Notes: a model not told the origin generated them from the sequence alone. A stretch of 36,466 nt of DNA from Bacteroidota bacterium (GCA_024642665.1 JAHEAR010000016.1:1-36466); one strand, 5' to 3'; positions 6,829-16,078 are shown, numbered from the stretch's first letter. Program-made: numbers and translations.

Positions 6829-7185
6829 ATGAAAAAAGAAATTACCAATGTGGATGATTACATAGCAGCATTTTCGGTAGCTGTTCAGGAAAAACTGCAG
6901 ATGATTCGCATGACCATCAAAGCGCATGCCCCTAATGCCATTGAAAGTATAGCCTATGGCATGCCCGCTTATAAACTGAATAAAAAACCACTCGTCTATT
7001 TCGGTGGGTTTGCCAGGCATATTGGTTTTTATGCCACACCGACCGGACATGATAAGTTTAAAAAAGAACTTTCGATCTACAAACAGGGAAAGGGCTCTGT
7101 GCAATTCCCTCTAACGGAGTCTGTCCCTGTTGACTTGATCGCTAAAATTGTTCGGTTCCGAGTTTTGGAAACTTCACGTAAGTAA
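6829..7185 (+). CDS. DUF1801 (YdhG-like) protein
   Basis: A 118-residue soluble protein of the DUF1801/YdhG fold. Diagnostic stretches are VDDYIAAFSVAVQEKLQMIR, then IAYGMPAYKL, then YFGGFARHIGFYATP, and the late KGSVQFPL with a closing helix. Relatives include Bacillus YdhG/Fra, described as a frataxin-like iron chaperone; whether iron binding extends to this protein is not shown. The start is ATG at 6829. Oddly, a perfect GGAGG lies at 6823-6827, only one base before the start codon. That is too close for normal pairing with 16S rRNA, so it is probably not used. The gene is 38 bp before the next lipoprotein gene on the same strand. Confidence 0.8.
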   Translation: MKKEITNVDDYIAAFSVAVQEKLQMIRMTIKAHAPNAIESIAYGMPAYKLNKKPLVYFGGFARHIGFYATPTGHDKFKKELSIYKQGKGSVQFPLTESVPVDLIAKIVRFRVLETSRK

Positions 7186-7223
7186 GTTGAATACAGACAA
7201 ACATTATCTAAAATAAAAAAGAG

Positions 7224-8231
7224 ATGATACGCCAAAAATATTTCAGTTCATTGTCAGCCATACTTCTTTGTGCGGTGCTAATTTTGCCAGCCTGTACGAC
7301 TACAAAAAATCTGGATCAGAGTTCAACAGCAACGAATCAGCAAATCGACTCAAAAAAACTAAGTGGCGGTTCAAGCGGCATGGAGCAATTGAGTGATAGT
7401 TCGTACATCGTGGTGTATGATGTGAAAAAACATAAGGACGGAATCCGTCTTGGCTGGATCACGATCACGAAAGAATCCATTGATATTCTTCCCATCGAAG
7501 TAAAATCATGGGGAGAGGATGGTAATGCGACTGACCTGGAAAGCATCTGTGCTGTACCGGGGAAGAATAATGAGTTTCTGGTAGCCGAATCGGGAAATTG
7601 GCAAGGTGAACTGGGTAGGATATTTCATCTGCAAGTCGATTTTACCAAGCGGACCGCTAAGGTCATAGGCACCTTGAAATACCCATTTTTGCATCGCAAT
7701 GATTTTGGTATTGAGGGCGATCAGTATGAAGCCATGCATTGCCTGCCCTTTAGTAAAAACGAAAGAATCATCATTCTTGGTGAGCGCGGTGGATCAGACT
7801 TCAGTCCATCCGGCGTGATTCGATGGGGCCTCTGGGATATGAAAAAAGGCGCTTTAGCGATTGAGGGAGCCGGATTGAAAGGTATCAGCGTAAATGCTCC
7901 CGGCCACTGGACGGATGCGAAAACGAAAAGAAGTATTACGGATATGTATGTGGATCAGAATGGCACCATCTGGGCTTCCGCTTCTGAAGATCAGGGCGAT
8001 GCCGGACCCTTCTATTCCGTGATTTATCCCCTTGGAAAAATCAATCCAACGAATGCTGATCTACCGGTGACTATTCTTGATTTCCTATCAGTAGGAAGAG
8101 AAGTCTATGGTTTGAAAATAGAGGCATTATCTGGGCCAATAAAAGGAATAAACTGCACGCATACTTTTGGCACGGAAGATGAAATGTATGGTGGTGTTTT
8201 CAGACCTATTAATATTACACCCACCCATTGA
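7224..8231 (+). CDS. Lipoprotein, phytase-like/beta-propeller type
   Basis: A 335-residue protein with a lipoprotein signal ending ILPAC (Cys24), followed by a Thr/Ser/Gln-rich linker and a body of repeated beta-strand segments. Phrases such as ATDLESICAVPGKNNEFLVA, FGIEGDQYEAMHCLP and MYVDQNGTIWASASEDQGD resemble the 'esterase-like activity of phytase' and SdiA-regulated propeller families, where 'D-E-(G/S)-I' marks each blade. I would not claim an enzymatic role: the match is by style, not by a catalytic motif. It should be anchored in the periplasm or on the surface. Its stop overlaps the TTG start of the next small membrane-protein gene, so the two are very likely translated together. Confidence 0.6.
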   Translation: MIRQKYFSSLSAILLCAVLILPACTTTKNLDQSSTATNQQIDSKKLSGGSSGMEQLSDSSYIVVYDVKKHKDGIRLGWITITKESIDILPIEVKSWGEDGNATDLESICAVPGKNNEFLVAESGNWQGELGRIFHLQVDFTKRTAKVIGTLKYPFLHRNDFGIEGDQYEAMHCLPFSKNERIIILGERGGSDFSPSGVIRWGLWDMKKGALAIEGAGLKGISVNAPGHWTDAKTKRSITDMYVDQNGTIWASASEDQGDAGPFYSVIYPLGKINPTNADLPVTILDFLSVGREVYGLKIEALSGPIKGINCTHTFGTEDEMYGGVFRPINITPTH

Positions 8232-8569
8232 GCGCTTCGCAAAAATTATTAGTAATCAAAGCACTTCATACCTTAATATGGATCTTCTTTGTCATTGTAA
8301 TTTTCTATGTGTTGTATTCCGGTGTTTGGAATGAGATCAATCTATGGACCTGGATAGGCATAGGTCTGGTCATTGGGGAAGGACTGGTATTGCTTTTATT
8401 TAAAATGTTTTGTCCGCTGACCGTGCTTGCCAGAAAATATTCAGATTCGGACAAGGATAATTTTGACATATTCCTGCCTGAATGGTTAGCGCGTCATAAC
8501 AAGTTAATTTTTACGATTCTTTACCTGATTGGCGTATGCCTGATATTGCTTCGAGTGTTTTTTCAATAA
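8228..8569 (+). CDS. Small membrane protein (DUF2784-like)
   Basis: A 113-residue protein with three membrane helices (about residues 14-32, 41-59 and 92-111). The conserved-looking core is KMFCPLTVLARKYSDSDKD followed by FLPEWLARHNK. The CPLT motif after the second helix is like that of DUF2784 membrane proteins, but the rest differs, so the family call is tentative. The start is TTG, overlapping the preceding stop as TTGA. It is the only start that keeps the first helix with its leader, and the overlap supports translational coupling to the lipoprotein. The function is unknown. Confidence 0.6.
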   Translation: MSASQKLLVIKALHTLIWIFFVIVIFYVLYSGVWNEINLWTWIGIGLVIGEGLVLLLFKMFCPLTVLARKYSDSDKDNFDIFLPEWLARHNKLIFTILYLIGVCLILLRVFFQ

Positions 8570-8601
8570 TGGTATAAAGTGTACAGTTTTACTTAAATTA
8601 A

Positions 8602-9681
8602 ATGAACGTAAGCTTAACAATACTGCTCATCGCTGTTACAGGATTTGTCGGGGCGCAAACTATCAGTTTGCCATTAACCAAAACGGCCAAAGTCATTGAG
8701 ATTGACAATGCCTTATTTAAAAATGATAACTTTTGGCGCGGTGCCGATGGTGCGGCGACAGTTGAGCTCTCAAATGGAAGAATTCTTTGGTTGTTTAGTG
8801 ACTCCTTTATTGATCCAAAAGGCAGGGGTCATCGCAGCCGTTCAAAAATGATCAACAATAGTATTGCGATTCAGGATAATCAGACTTTAGAAAAATCCAA
8901 TCTTACCTTTTATTATAAAAGAAATAACAAAAACCCCAAATCTTACTTTGAGCTTGCCGGAGACAATTGGTTTTGGACAGGGCATGGCATCATCGTGAAA
9001 GACAAACTCGTTATCTTCCTCTTCGAAGAAAAGGAAACCCATACAGGAATTGGTTTTGAAGCGGTTGGCTGGCACATCGCGATCATTGATAACCCAAATG
9101 AGATGCCCAATCGATGGGACATAAAATACGTTAAAGGGCCCGATACGTATGGGGTAATTGTTGGTTCTTCAGCGGTTCTGAAGGATAGTACTTATGTCTA
9201 TGCTTACGGCGTACAAGAGCCTGGGACGCATGAAGTATACCTACTCCGAATGGAAATCGATCGTTTGATCCTTGGGGATTTGGACAACCCGGAATGGTGG
9301 GCTGATAATCGCTGGACAAAAGATGTTAGCGAAGAACCAAAATCATCTGTGTTGTTTACCGGTCAGACTGAATTTTCTGTTCACTTTGATTCAGTGCTGA
9401 ATAAATATATCCAGATTCAAACGTATGGTTTTGGAGCTGCCTCTGTTGGATACAGGCTTGCTGATCAGCTTCAAGGCCCCTGGTCTGAACCTGTGATAAT
9501 TTATACTCCTGTGTTAAACGACCCGGGTGATTTTGTCTATTCGGCCAATGCGCATCCTGAATTAGTGTCAGATGGTATCATAATTTCTTACAACATCAAT
9601 ACATCTGACTTTCGGAATCTTCTTAATAATGAGGACATTTACTTTCCGAAACTCATCAAGTTGAAATTTAAACAAGAATAA
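8602..9681 (+). CDS. Secreted beta-propeller protein (DUF4185/DUF5005-like)
   Basis: A 359-residue protein with a signal peptide cleaved near VGAQ-TIS. The body has glycosidase-like propeller features: FWRGADGAATVELSNGRILW and LFSDSFIDP near the start, then SNGR/NSIAIQ, a central WTGHGIIVKDKLVIFLF, and late phrases GQTEFSVHFDSVLNKY and GPWSEPVIIY. The spacing of 'W.D..' and 'S....D' strands resembles the five-bladed DUF4185/DUF5005 proteins, related to glycoside hydrolases of the GH43/GH62/GH117 type. A carbohydrate substrate is plausible but no catalytic triad is assigned. There is no T9SS C-terminal domain, so it probably stays in the periplasm. Gene start is ATG, 32 bp after the preceding gene. 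Confidence 0.6.
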   Translation: MNVSLTILLIAVTGFVGAQTISLPLTKTAKVIEIDNALFKNDNFWRGADGAATVELSNGRILWLFSDSFIDPKGRGHRSRSKMINNSIAIQDNQTLEKSNLTFYYKRNNKNPKSYFELAGDNWFWTGHGIIVKDKLVIFLFEEKETHTGIGFEAVGWHIAIIDNPNEMPNRWDIKYVKGPDTYGVIVGSSAVLKDSTYVYAYGVQEPGTHEVYLLRMEIDRLILGDLDNPEWWADNRWTKDVSEEPKSSVLFTGQTEFSVHFDSVLNKYIQIQTYGFGAASVGYRLADQLQGPWSEPVIIYTPVLNDPGDFVYSANAHPELVSDGIIISYNINTSDFRNLLNNEDIYFPKLIKLKFKQE

Positions 9682-9721
9682 TCAAGTACTTAATCTTTCT
9701 TTAATCCCTCTAATAGAAGGC

Positions 9722-10891
9722 ATGCCATCCATCAAAACAAATCGAATAGAATCCCTTGATCTGTTGAAAGGATTAGTCATGGTCATCATGGCGCTCGATC
9801 ATACCCGTGATTATTTTCACGAATCTGCTTTTCTTTTTAGTCCTACCGATCCTGTCAGCACCAATGGTATATTATTTTTCACGCGCTGGATCACTCATTT
9901 TTGCGCGCCTGCTTTTTGTTTGTTAGCCGGTATTTCCGCCTATCTGGTGAGTCGACGCAAATCAAAGAAGGAACTTTCCATCTTCCTCTTGAGCAGAGGT
10001 ATCTGGCTTGTTTTCATCGAAGCAACCATCATGACTTTTGGCTGGCGCTTTGATGTGCATTTTCAATTTATCAACTTGCAGGTACTTTGGTCGCTTGGGA
10101 TCAGTATGATCTTTCTGGCAGGATTGATCCGATTACCGATGAATTATATTCTTGGGATAAGCCTTTTAATCATCTTCGGACACAACCTTCTGGATCATTT
10201 CCAATATCCGGATTCGTTCCTATGGTCTATGATCCACGTAAAGGAGATATTCCATGTCTCCGATGCCTTTTCCATACAAATTACCTATCCGATTATTCCA
10301 TGGGTGGGCGTCATGTCCCTTGGGTACTATATCGGTACTTTCTATGCGAAAACATTTGAACCTGCACGAAGAAAAAAACTACTCAACATCATCGGTTTCG
10401 CTTCCCTTGTCTTATTCATTATTTTACGTTTGATCAATCACTATGGTAATTTCAATTATCGGGTGACCTACGACAGCATAGAACCCTCCTTGTACTCTTT
10501 TCTTAATCCGGCTAAATATCCACCGTCCCTAACCTATCTTTTGATGACCCTGGGATTAACTTTTCTGTTTTTGGGCAATTCAGAAAAGTTAAAAGGAAAG
10601 GTCGTTGACTTCTTTAGTGTCTATGGCAAGGTGCCGTTTTTCTACTACATTCTGCACATCTATCTCATTCACTTCTTTGCTCTTCTCCTGGCGCAGTTTT
10701 CCGGATGGGGATGGGAGCGGATGATTCTGCATAGCAGGCTTCAGGATGCTGATCTTCCCGGCTTTGGGATTAATCTCGGCTACACCTATTTAGTTTGGGT
10801 GGTCGTTGTGCTGATCCTCTACCCTTTTTGTAAAACGTTCAGTAACTATAAACTCAATCATAAGGAAAAATGGTGGTTGAGTTATTTTTGA
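9722..10891 (+). CDS. DUF1624 multipass membrane protein
   Basis: A 389-residue integral membrane protein with about ten hydrophobic helices. The N-terminal motif SLDLLKGLVMVIMALDHTRD, with FFTRWITHFCAPAFCLLAG soon after, is characteristic of DUF1624, the bacterial relatives of heparan-alpha-glucosaminide N-acetyltransferase. These are thought to carry acyl groups across the membrane to modify glycans. The candidate active His is in DHTRD (His27) with a second in THFCAP (His62). Length is typical. It follows the propeller gene by 40 bp on the same strand, so the two may be transcribed together; a cell-surface glycan role would be consistent but is inference. Confidence 0.8.
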   Translation: MPSIKTNRIESLDLLKGLVMVIMALDHTRDYFHESAFLFSPTDPVSTNGILFFTRWITHFCAPAFCLLAGISAYLVSRRKSKKELSIFLLSRGIWLVFIEATIMTFGWRFDVHFQFINLQVLWSLGISMIFLAGLIRLPMNYILGISLLIIFGHNLLDHFQYPDSFLWSMIHVKEIFHVSDAFSIQITYPIIPWVGVMSLGYYIGTFYAKTFEPARRKKLLNIIGFASLVLFIILRLINHYGNFNYRVTYDSIEPSLYSFLNPAKYPPSLTYLLMTLGLTFLFLGNSEKLKGKVVDFFSVYGKVPFFYYILHIYLIHFFALLLAQFSGWGWERMILHSRLQDADLPGFGINLGYTYLVWVVVVLILYPFCKTFSNYKLNHKEKWWLSYF

Positions 10892-11021
10892 TCAAGATGA
10901 TCAAAAGGAGGGTTACAAAAGATAGGAACGGATTATGGAATGCATTAAACGTATTGAGTCACCAGAAAGGCTTTATATTTTTTTCGCTTATCTTAGAACA
11001 CTAGATTCGTTTTTGGATGTT

Positions 11022-11046
11022 TCGCATGTTCTGAAATCTCATGCGA
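11022..11046. promoter_or_regulatory. Inverted repeat TCGCATG/CATGCGA
   Basis: TCGCATG (11022-11028) and CATGCGA (11040-11046) form perfect 7-bp arms around 11 bases, centred about 117 bp before the ATG of the next gene. The arm spacing suits a dimeric regulator site as well as a weak hairpin. There is no T-run, so it is not a terminator of the upstream gene. Confidence 0.3.
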
Positions 11047-11150
11047 TGCTTTGCAAAGTTTAACTAGTTTAGTTTATATCATTTCTCTTTCAGGTAGCTG
11101 AAAGATGCCCGTTGTTTACTGTAATTCAAACGTTTAATCTGTACAACCCT

Positions 11151-11882
11151 ATGGAGAAGTATAATACGCTGTTTAAATGGATGATCATTCCATTGGCATT
11201 CATGCAGTTTGGTATTTTTTCAAGTTACTGGGGTGATTTCTCCCAAAACGCTTGGTCGGTTCACATCCATTATTGGACAGGCACAGTATGGTATCTGTAT
11301 CTGATTATCCAACCCTATTTAGCCACGCATGGACATCTGGAAAAGCATCGGACAAATGGAATCATCGGCATGTTTTTGGCAGGAGCCGTTTGTTTTACTG
11401 CATTCAGTATGATGCACCGAGATGTGGCAACGGCACATAAAGCGATGGAAGAAGCAGAAAGGTTTGGTCCATTCAAACCCTGGTTTGCATTCGGAGTAGC
11501 TTCCATCGAAATTCCAATGATTCTGGCGTTTGGGTTTGCTGTTATCAAGAGTATCATTCATCGAAAAAGCATGGAAGATCATGCCTGGTGGCTGATCTCA
11601 ACAGTTTTTATCATTATGATGCCGGCGCTGGGGCGCGGTATACAAGGAGTTTATATCGGGATGAATAGCGCCGATTGGCCAAATATTGATATCATGTTCC
11701 CTTTATATATTAGCCAGTGCATCATCATTGCGCTGACATTAATCGCGGCATGGAAATATAAAAAGCTAACTCATCCGGCAACCTTTCTTGCGGTAGGAGT
11801 AAACCTGTATGCATTTTTTCTGCAGCCAATTGGCAAATCTGAATCGGTACAGGCCTTTCTTGAAGCCGTCATAAAAGGGTAA
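11151..11882 (+). CDS. Multipass membrane protein with clustered histidines
   Basis: A 243-residue protein with about seven membrane helices. I start it at ATG 11151 (MEKYNTLFKW); a TTG at 11112 would add 13 weak residues. Histidines fall at helix edges: SVHIHYW (His38, His40), LATHGHLEKHR (His60, His62, His66), SMMHRD (His89) and TAHKA (His96). Paired His residues like these could ligate heme, in the manner of DUF2306 or b-type cytochrome-like proteins, but no family is firmly recognised. Other notable phrases are GRGIQGVYIGMNS and WPNIDIMFP. It stands alone, with 259 bp upstream. Confidence 0.65.
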   Translation: MEKYNTLFKWMIIPLAFMQFGIFSSYWGDFSQNAWSVHIHYWTGTVWYLYLIIQPYLATHGHLEKHRTNGIIGMFLAGAVCFTAFSMMHRDVATAHKAMEEAERFGPFKPWFAFGVASIEIPMILAFGFAVIKSIIHRKSMEDHAWWLISTVFIIMMPALGRGIQGVYIGMNSADWPNIDIMFPLYISQCIIIALTLIAAWKYKKLTHPATFLAVGVNLYAFFLQPIGKSESVQAFLEAVIKG

Positions 11883-12089
11883 TCATCTGTTTATTTGAGT
11901 ACGTCTTTTCCAGGAAAGTCTTAATGTATTTTGGTTTTGTGAATCCGTAACTTTTTACGCTTCTGTAGTCTAAGGAGCGAACTAAAGCTAGTTAACGTCT
12001 GTTCTGTTCCCGACCATTTCTCCATTTACCCCTTATAAAAGAAGGAATACTGTTGTATTTTGGGGAGTATCTAATGGTGTATCGTTTTT

Positions 12090-13520
12090 ATGAAAATATT
12101 ACTCACCGGTGCAACAGGTTATATTGGAAAGCGACTGCTACCTGTACTCGTTGAAGCTGGGCATGAGGTTATTTGCTGCGTCAGAGATCCAAAAAGATTC
12201 AATCCACCTGAATCATTAAAAGGAAATATTTCTGTCATTAAAACTGACTTATTAGATCAAACCTCATTACAAAGTATACCGGTAGATATTGACGGGGCCT
12301 ATTACCTGGTGCACTCCATGTCCTCGTCAGGGGATTATACGTCTTTGGAAGAAACCTCTGCAACCAATTTCCGAAAAGCACTCAGTAACACCAGCGTAAA
12401 ACATGTAGTATACCTCAGCGGCATCGTCAACGAATCTAAACTTTCAAAACACCTGAATTCCAGAAAAAATGTTGAACTGGAACTCAGTAAAGGGGATTAC
12501 AATTTTACTGCTTTACGAGCCGGGATTATCATTGGTTCCGGAAGTGCATCATTTGAAATCATTAGAGATCTGGTGGAAAAACTTCCCGTGATGATTACGC
12601 CAAAATGGCTTAATACCAAATGTCAGCCCATTGGTATTTCAGATGTTATTGCATTTCTTTCAAAATCCTTATTTAATCAAAATACATTTAATCAGGATTT
12701 TGATATTGGAGGACCGGATGTTCTTTCGTATAAAGAAATGCTTTTGACGTTTGCTGCCGTTCGAAACTTAAAACGCAAAATATTTGTCGTGCCTGTCATG
12801 ACACCAAAGCTTTCCTCCTACTGGCTCTACTTCGTTACCTCCACTTCTTACAAACTTGCTACATCGCTTGTCCATAGCATGAAAGTAGAGGTAGTCTGTC
12901 GGGATCATCGGCTTGATGCGATTCTTGGTATCAAACCGATCGGCTACAAGGAATCTTTAAAGCGAGCTTTCAGCAAAATAGAAAACAACGAAATTCTATC
13001 CAGCTGGAAAGACTCTTACTCCAGCAGCGGTTTGAGTTTTAATATATCTGACTTTATTCTTGTGCCCACCTTCGGATGCTTTAAGGATATAAGGACCAAC
13101 CCGATCAAAAACCGGGAAGTCTGCATTCAAAAAATCTGGAGCATCGGAGGGGACACCGGTTGGTATTTTGGAAACTGGCTATGGCATATCAGAGGCTTTA
13201 TAGATAAATTAGTGGGAGGGGTAGGCCTGAGAAGAGGGCGTACCCATCCATCTATCATTAATGTCGGTGATACAATAGATTTTTGGCGGGTACTCTATGC
13301 GAACAGAAAGGAGGGGCGTTTACTTTTATTTGCTGAAATGAAACTGCCCGGTGAGGCCTGGTTGGAATTTAAAGTGGTGCAGGATAAACTGATACAGACG
13401 GCCACCTTCAGACCGTTAGGGTTACTCGGAAGAATGTACTGGTATGCTGTCTTACCTTTTCATGGACTGATCTTTAAGGGCATGATCAGGCAATTAACGA
13501 AGGACCCTTTCCAGGCATAA
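12090..13520 (+). CDS. NAD(P)-binding SDR/NmrA-like protein with DUF2867 domain
   Basis: A 476-residue two-domain protein. Residues 1-300 form an atypical short-chain dehydrogenase (NmrA/YbjT-like) with the dinucleotide motif GATGYIG at 7-13, VKHVVYLSGIV, and LRAGIIIGSGSASFEIIRDL. The usual Tyr-xxx-Lys catalytic pair is not in canonical form, so it may bind cofactor as a sensor or act on an unusual substrate. Residues about 330-470 match DUF2867, with GGDTGWYFGNWLWHIRGF, GGVGLRRGR and a closing TATFRPLGLLGRMYWYAVLP. This fusion is found in many Bacteroidota and Actinobacteria. No signal peptide. ATG start with the glycine-rich loop in the normal place. Confidence 0.85.
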   Translation: MKILLTGATGYIGKRLLPVLVEAGHEVICCVRDPKRFNPPESLKGNISVIKTDLLDQTSLQSIPVDIDGAYYLVHSMSSSGDYTSLEETSATNFRKALSNTSVKHVVYLSGIVNESKLSKHLNSRKNVELELSKGDYNFTALRAGIIIGSGSASFEIIRDLVEKLPVMITPKWLNTKCQPIGISDVIAFLSKSLFNQNTFNQDFDIGGPDVLSYKEMLLTFAAVRNLKRKIFVVPVMTPKLSSYWLYFVTSTSYKLATSLVHSMKVEVVCRDHRLDAILGIKPIGYKESLKRAFSKIENNEILSSWKDSYSSSGLSFNISDFILVPTFGCFKDIRTNPIKNREVCIQKIWSIGGDTGWYFGNWLWHIRGFIDKLVGGVGLRRGRTHPSIINVGDTIDFWRVLYANRKEGRLLLFAEMKLPGEAWLEFKVVQDKLIQTATFRPLGLLGRMYWYAVLPFHGLIFKGMIRQLTKDPFQA

Positions 13521-13655
13521 TTTGCTATAGTCCATTGACTGGTTCTCCTTTTTAAGTCCTTTTTCAAACAGCCCTGCGTCCGATCAAAAAGAGATTTTAC
13601 CCTGATGGCTTAGATATCGTATCTTAGTCCCCACAAGCCCTTATATCCATAAAAA

Positions 13656-13673
13656 AAAGGTAGTAATACCTTT
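13656..13673. promoter_or_regulatory. Hairpin AAAGGTA-gtaa-TACCTTT
   Basis: Perfect 7-bp arms with a 4-base loop, 52 bp before the cold-shock gene. On the minus strand it would be followed by a T-run (plus-strand A-run 13651-13658), so it could act as a minus-strand terminator. On the plus strand it is likely in the leader of the cold-shock gene. TACCTTTC at 13667-13674 misses the TAnnTTTG box by one base. Confidence 0.3.
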
Positions 13674-13724
13674 CGGCATAGTGGGTAAAAAGAAGTTGAA
13701 AAACAGTTTCACAAAAAATAATTT

Positions 13725-14174
13725 ATGGCAAAATCACAGGAAACGTATAACAAAAAAGAAAAAGAGAAACAACGCCTGAAGAAACGTCAGGACAAGCAAG
13801 CAAAGAAAGAAGAGCGCAAAGCAAATCCAAAAAAATCCGGATCGGAAACCATGTATTCCTATGTCGATGCAGATGGCAATCTGACAGACACCCCACCGGA
13901 TCCTTCCAAAAAAATAATCTTCAAAGCTGAAGACATTGAAATTGGTGTTCCTAAAAGAGAAAAAGAAGATGAAGTGGATCCTATCCGCCAGGGCAAAGTA
14001 GAATTTTTCAATACCGAAAAAGGCTTTGGCTTCATCAAGGAAAATGATACCAATGAAAAGTTCTTCGTTCATGTCAGTAGCCTGTCGGAAGAAGTCGTTG
14101 AAAATGACAAAGTTGCTTTTGAAGTCGAACAAGGCATGAAGGGATTAAATGCTGTTCGGGTGAAGAAGATTTGA
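13725..14174 (+). CDS. Cold-shock domain protein with lysine-rich N-terminus
   Basis: A 149-residue protein. Residues 1-40 are extremely basic (KEKEKQRLKKRQDKQAKKEE), then comes a linker with MYSYVDADGNLTDTPPDP, and residues 85-149 are a cold-shock/OB-fold domain. The RNA-binding motifs are KGFGFIKE (RNP-1) and FFVHVSSL (RNP-2). Bacteroidota often carry this longer, basic-tailed CSD protein beside ordinary 65-residue Csp proteins. It probably binds RNA or single-stranded DNA as a chaperone. The ATG start keeps the whole basic tail. It is monocistronic with a structured leader. Confidence 0.9.
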   Translation: MAKSQETYNKKEKEKQRLKKRQDKQAKKEERKANPKKSGSETMYSYVDADGNLTDTPPDPSKKIIFKAEDIEIGVPKREKEDEVDPIRQGKVEFFNTEKGFGFIKENDTNEKFFVHVSSLSEEVVENDKVAFEVEQGMKGLNAVRVKKI

Positions 14175-14331
14175 AGCGGAGGGCGCAGAGCTGAGAGCGT
14201 AAGGCTTAGGGTATAATTCGGATTACAGGCTTTCTCATAGTTCGATCAATCTGGAACATTCAGAGGAAGGAAGGATAGATGTGATACTCGGTTGAGATTT
14301 AAAATATATTTAGTAGGTCGTGTTTTGGAGC

Positions 14332-14363
14332 TTGTTCCACACTTTTACACAAATTTATTTTTG
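14332..14363 (+). promoter_or_regulatory. Promoter of the SulP gene
   Basis: TTG (14332-14334), 21 bases, then TATTTTTG (14356-14363) is a full match to the Bacteroidota consensus TTG ... TAnnTTTG. Transcription should start near 14369-14371, leaving a leader of about 60 bases before the ATG at 14429. Confidence 0.65.
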
Positions 14364-14428
14364 CCTCCCAATAAACATCTTCTATTGAACCAGACACTAC
14401 TCAGTCATGGACTTTTAAAATTGAAATA

Positions 14429-16078
14429 ATGAACAAAGCGTTCGTCCCAAAATTATTTTCGTTAGTAAACGAGGGGATCAGCAAAGAACAAGTTTTAAAA
14501 GATATTACCTCAGGCTTAATTGTCGGCATTGTAGCACTTCCATTGGCCATCGCCTTTGCCATTGCTTCAGGTGTTTCTCCAGAAAAAGGATTAATTACGG
14601 CCATCATAGCAGGATTGATCATCGCTGTTTTTGGTGGTAGCCGTGTACAGATTGGAGGACCCACCGGAGCATTTATTGTCATCGTCTATGCCATCGTACA
14701 GGAACACGGAATTAATGGCCTGACGATCGCAACGTTCATGGCCGGGTTTATCATTATTGGTATGGGACTCGCCCGCCTCGGCAATTTATTAAAGTTTATT
14801 CCCTATTCGCTGATTGTTGGATTTACCAGTGGCATAGCCCTTATCATTTTTTCTTCCCAAGTGAATGACTTTTTAGGGCTTCATATTGCAAACGTCCCCG
14901 CCGATTTTATTGATAAATGGCTTCTCTATCTTCAATCTTCTACCCACTTGAATGTGTATGCTATCAGCATCAGTATACTGACCGTGCTGATCACCATCTA
15001 TTTTAAACATATTACAACAAAAATACCGGGCTCTATTGTTGCCATTCTACTCGCCACCATCGCGGTTGCCTTTTTTCAAATTCCTGTGGATACCATAGAA
15101 AGTAATTTTGGAGATATTCCAAATACGTTAAGTTTGCCATCCATCCCTTCTGTTGATTACAAAACAATTAAATCATTGATTCAACCGGCGCTAGCAATTG
15201 CAATGCTTGGATCCATAGAATCTTTACTTTCCGCAGTAGTTTCAGATGGCATGATCGGCGGCAAGCATCGTTCGAATATGGAACTCATCGCGCAGGGTGG
15301 AGCAAATATTCTATCTGCCCTCTTTGGTGGTATTCCTGCTACTGGCGCTATTGCAAGAACAGCTACCAATGTAAAAAATGGTGGCAGAACACCTATTGCC
15401 GGCATCGTGCATGCCTTTGTACTTTTATCGATCATGCTTCTTTTTGCACCTTATGCCAAGCTGATTCCTATGTCCTGCCTTGCCGGTATATTGATGGTAG
15501 TGGCCTATAATATGAGTGAATGGCGTCAGTTTAAATCTTTATTAAAAGGGAATCGGATGGATGTCATCATCCTGCTAACAACATTTTTCCTGACTGTCTT
15601 TTTTGATTTGGTTATTGCTATAGAAGTGGGAATTGTCCTTTCCAGTTTTATGTTTATGAAACGCATGAGTGAATCTGTCAATGTACAAGCGCACACTTCT
15701 GAAGATATCCGTATTGAAAATTTATTTGATGATGAAGTAAAGGATTTACCGAAAGATGTTCTCTTATATGAAATAAATGGCCCCTTGTTTTTTGGTGCAG
15801 CTCGACAATTTCAAGAGACTTTAATGAAAACCAATATAAAACCCATTGTCATTATTATACGCATGCGTTACGTTCCTCTGATTGATGCCACAGGATATCA
15901 AAGTCTGAAAGAAATAATTTCTTCTTACCAGTCCCGAAACATTCATATCATCCTGTCAGGCGTCAACAATAATCTATTGATTGATTTTGAAAAAAATAAT
16001 TTGTTTGATATACTAAGCAAAGATTTAATCTTTAATAATATAAAAGATGCTATTCAAAAATCAAAAGAAATGGAGTAA
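14429..16078 (+). CDS. SulP family anion transporter with STAS domain
   Basis: A 549-residue inner-membrane transporter of the SLC26/SulP family, which move sulfate, bicarbonate or small carboxylates. About 12-14 hydrophobic segments occupy residues 25-415. Family signatures are LPLAIAFAIASGVSPEKG at 37-54, GGSRVQIGGPTGAF, and GGIPATGAIARTATN. The C-terminal 110 residues are a STAS domain (LLYEINGPLFFGAARQF, then VIIIRMRYVPLIDATGYQSL), which regulates transport. The central motif resembles bicarbonate-type SulP proteins as much as sulfate ones, so no substrate is named. It has a good promoter, and the next gene begins 68 bp downstream by the start I prefer. Confidence 0.9.
   Translation: MNKAFVPKLFSLVNEGISKEQVLKDITSGLIVGIVALPLAIAFAIASGVSPEKGLITAIIAGLIIAVFGGSRVQIGGPTGAFIVIVYAIVQEHGINGLTIATFMAGFIIIGMGLARLGNLLKFIPYSLIVGFTSGIALIIFSSQVNDFLGLHIANVPADFIDKWLLYLQSSTHLNVYAISISILTVLITIYFKHITTKIPGSIVAILLATIAVAFFQIPVDTIESNFGDIPNTLSLPSIPSVDYKTIKSLIQPALAIAMLGSIESLLSAVVSDGMIGGKHRSNMELIAQGGANILSALFGGIPATGAIARTATNVKNGGRTPIAGIVHAFVLLSIMLLFAPYAKLIPMSCLAGILMVVAYNMSEWRQFKSLLKGNRMDVIILLTTFFLTVFFDLVIAIEVGIVLSSFMFMKRMSESVNVQAHTSEDIRIENLFDDEVKDLPKDVLLYEINGPLFFGAARQFQETLMKTNIKPIVIIIRMRYVPLIDATGYQSLKEIISSYQSRNIHIILSGVNNNLLIDFEKNNLFDILSKDLIFNNIKDAIQKSKEME

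Noticed and set aside
13734-14132. 132-codon minus-strand frame opposite the cold-shock gene
   Set aside because: Phe-rich antisense of a lysine-rich gene; a typical codon-composition artefact.
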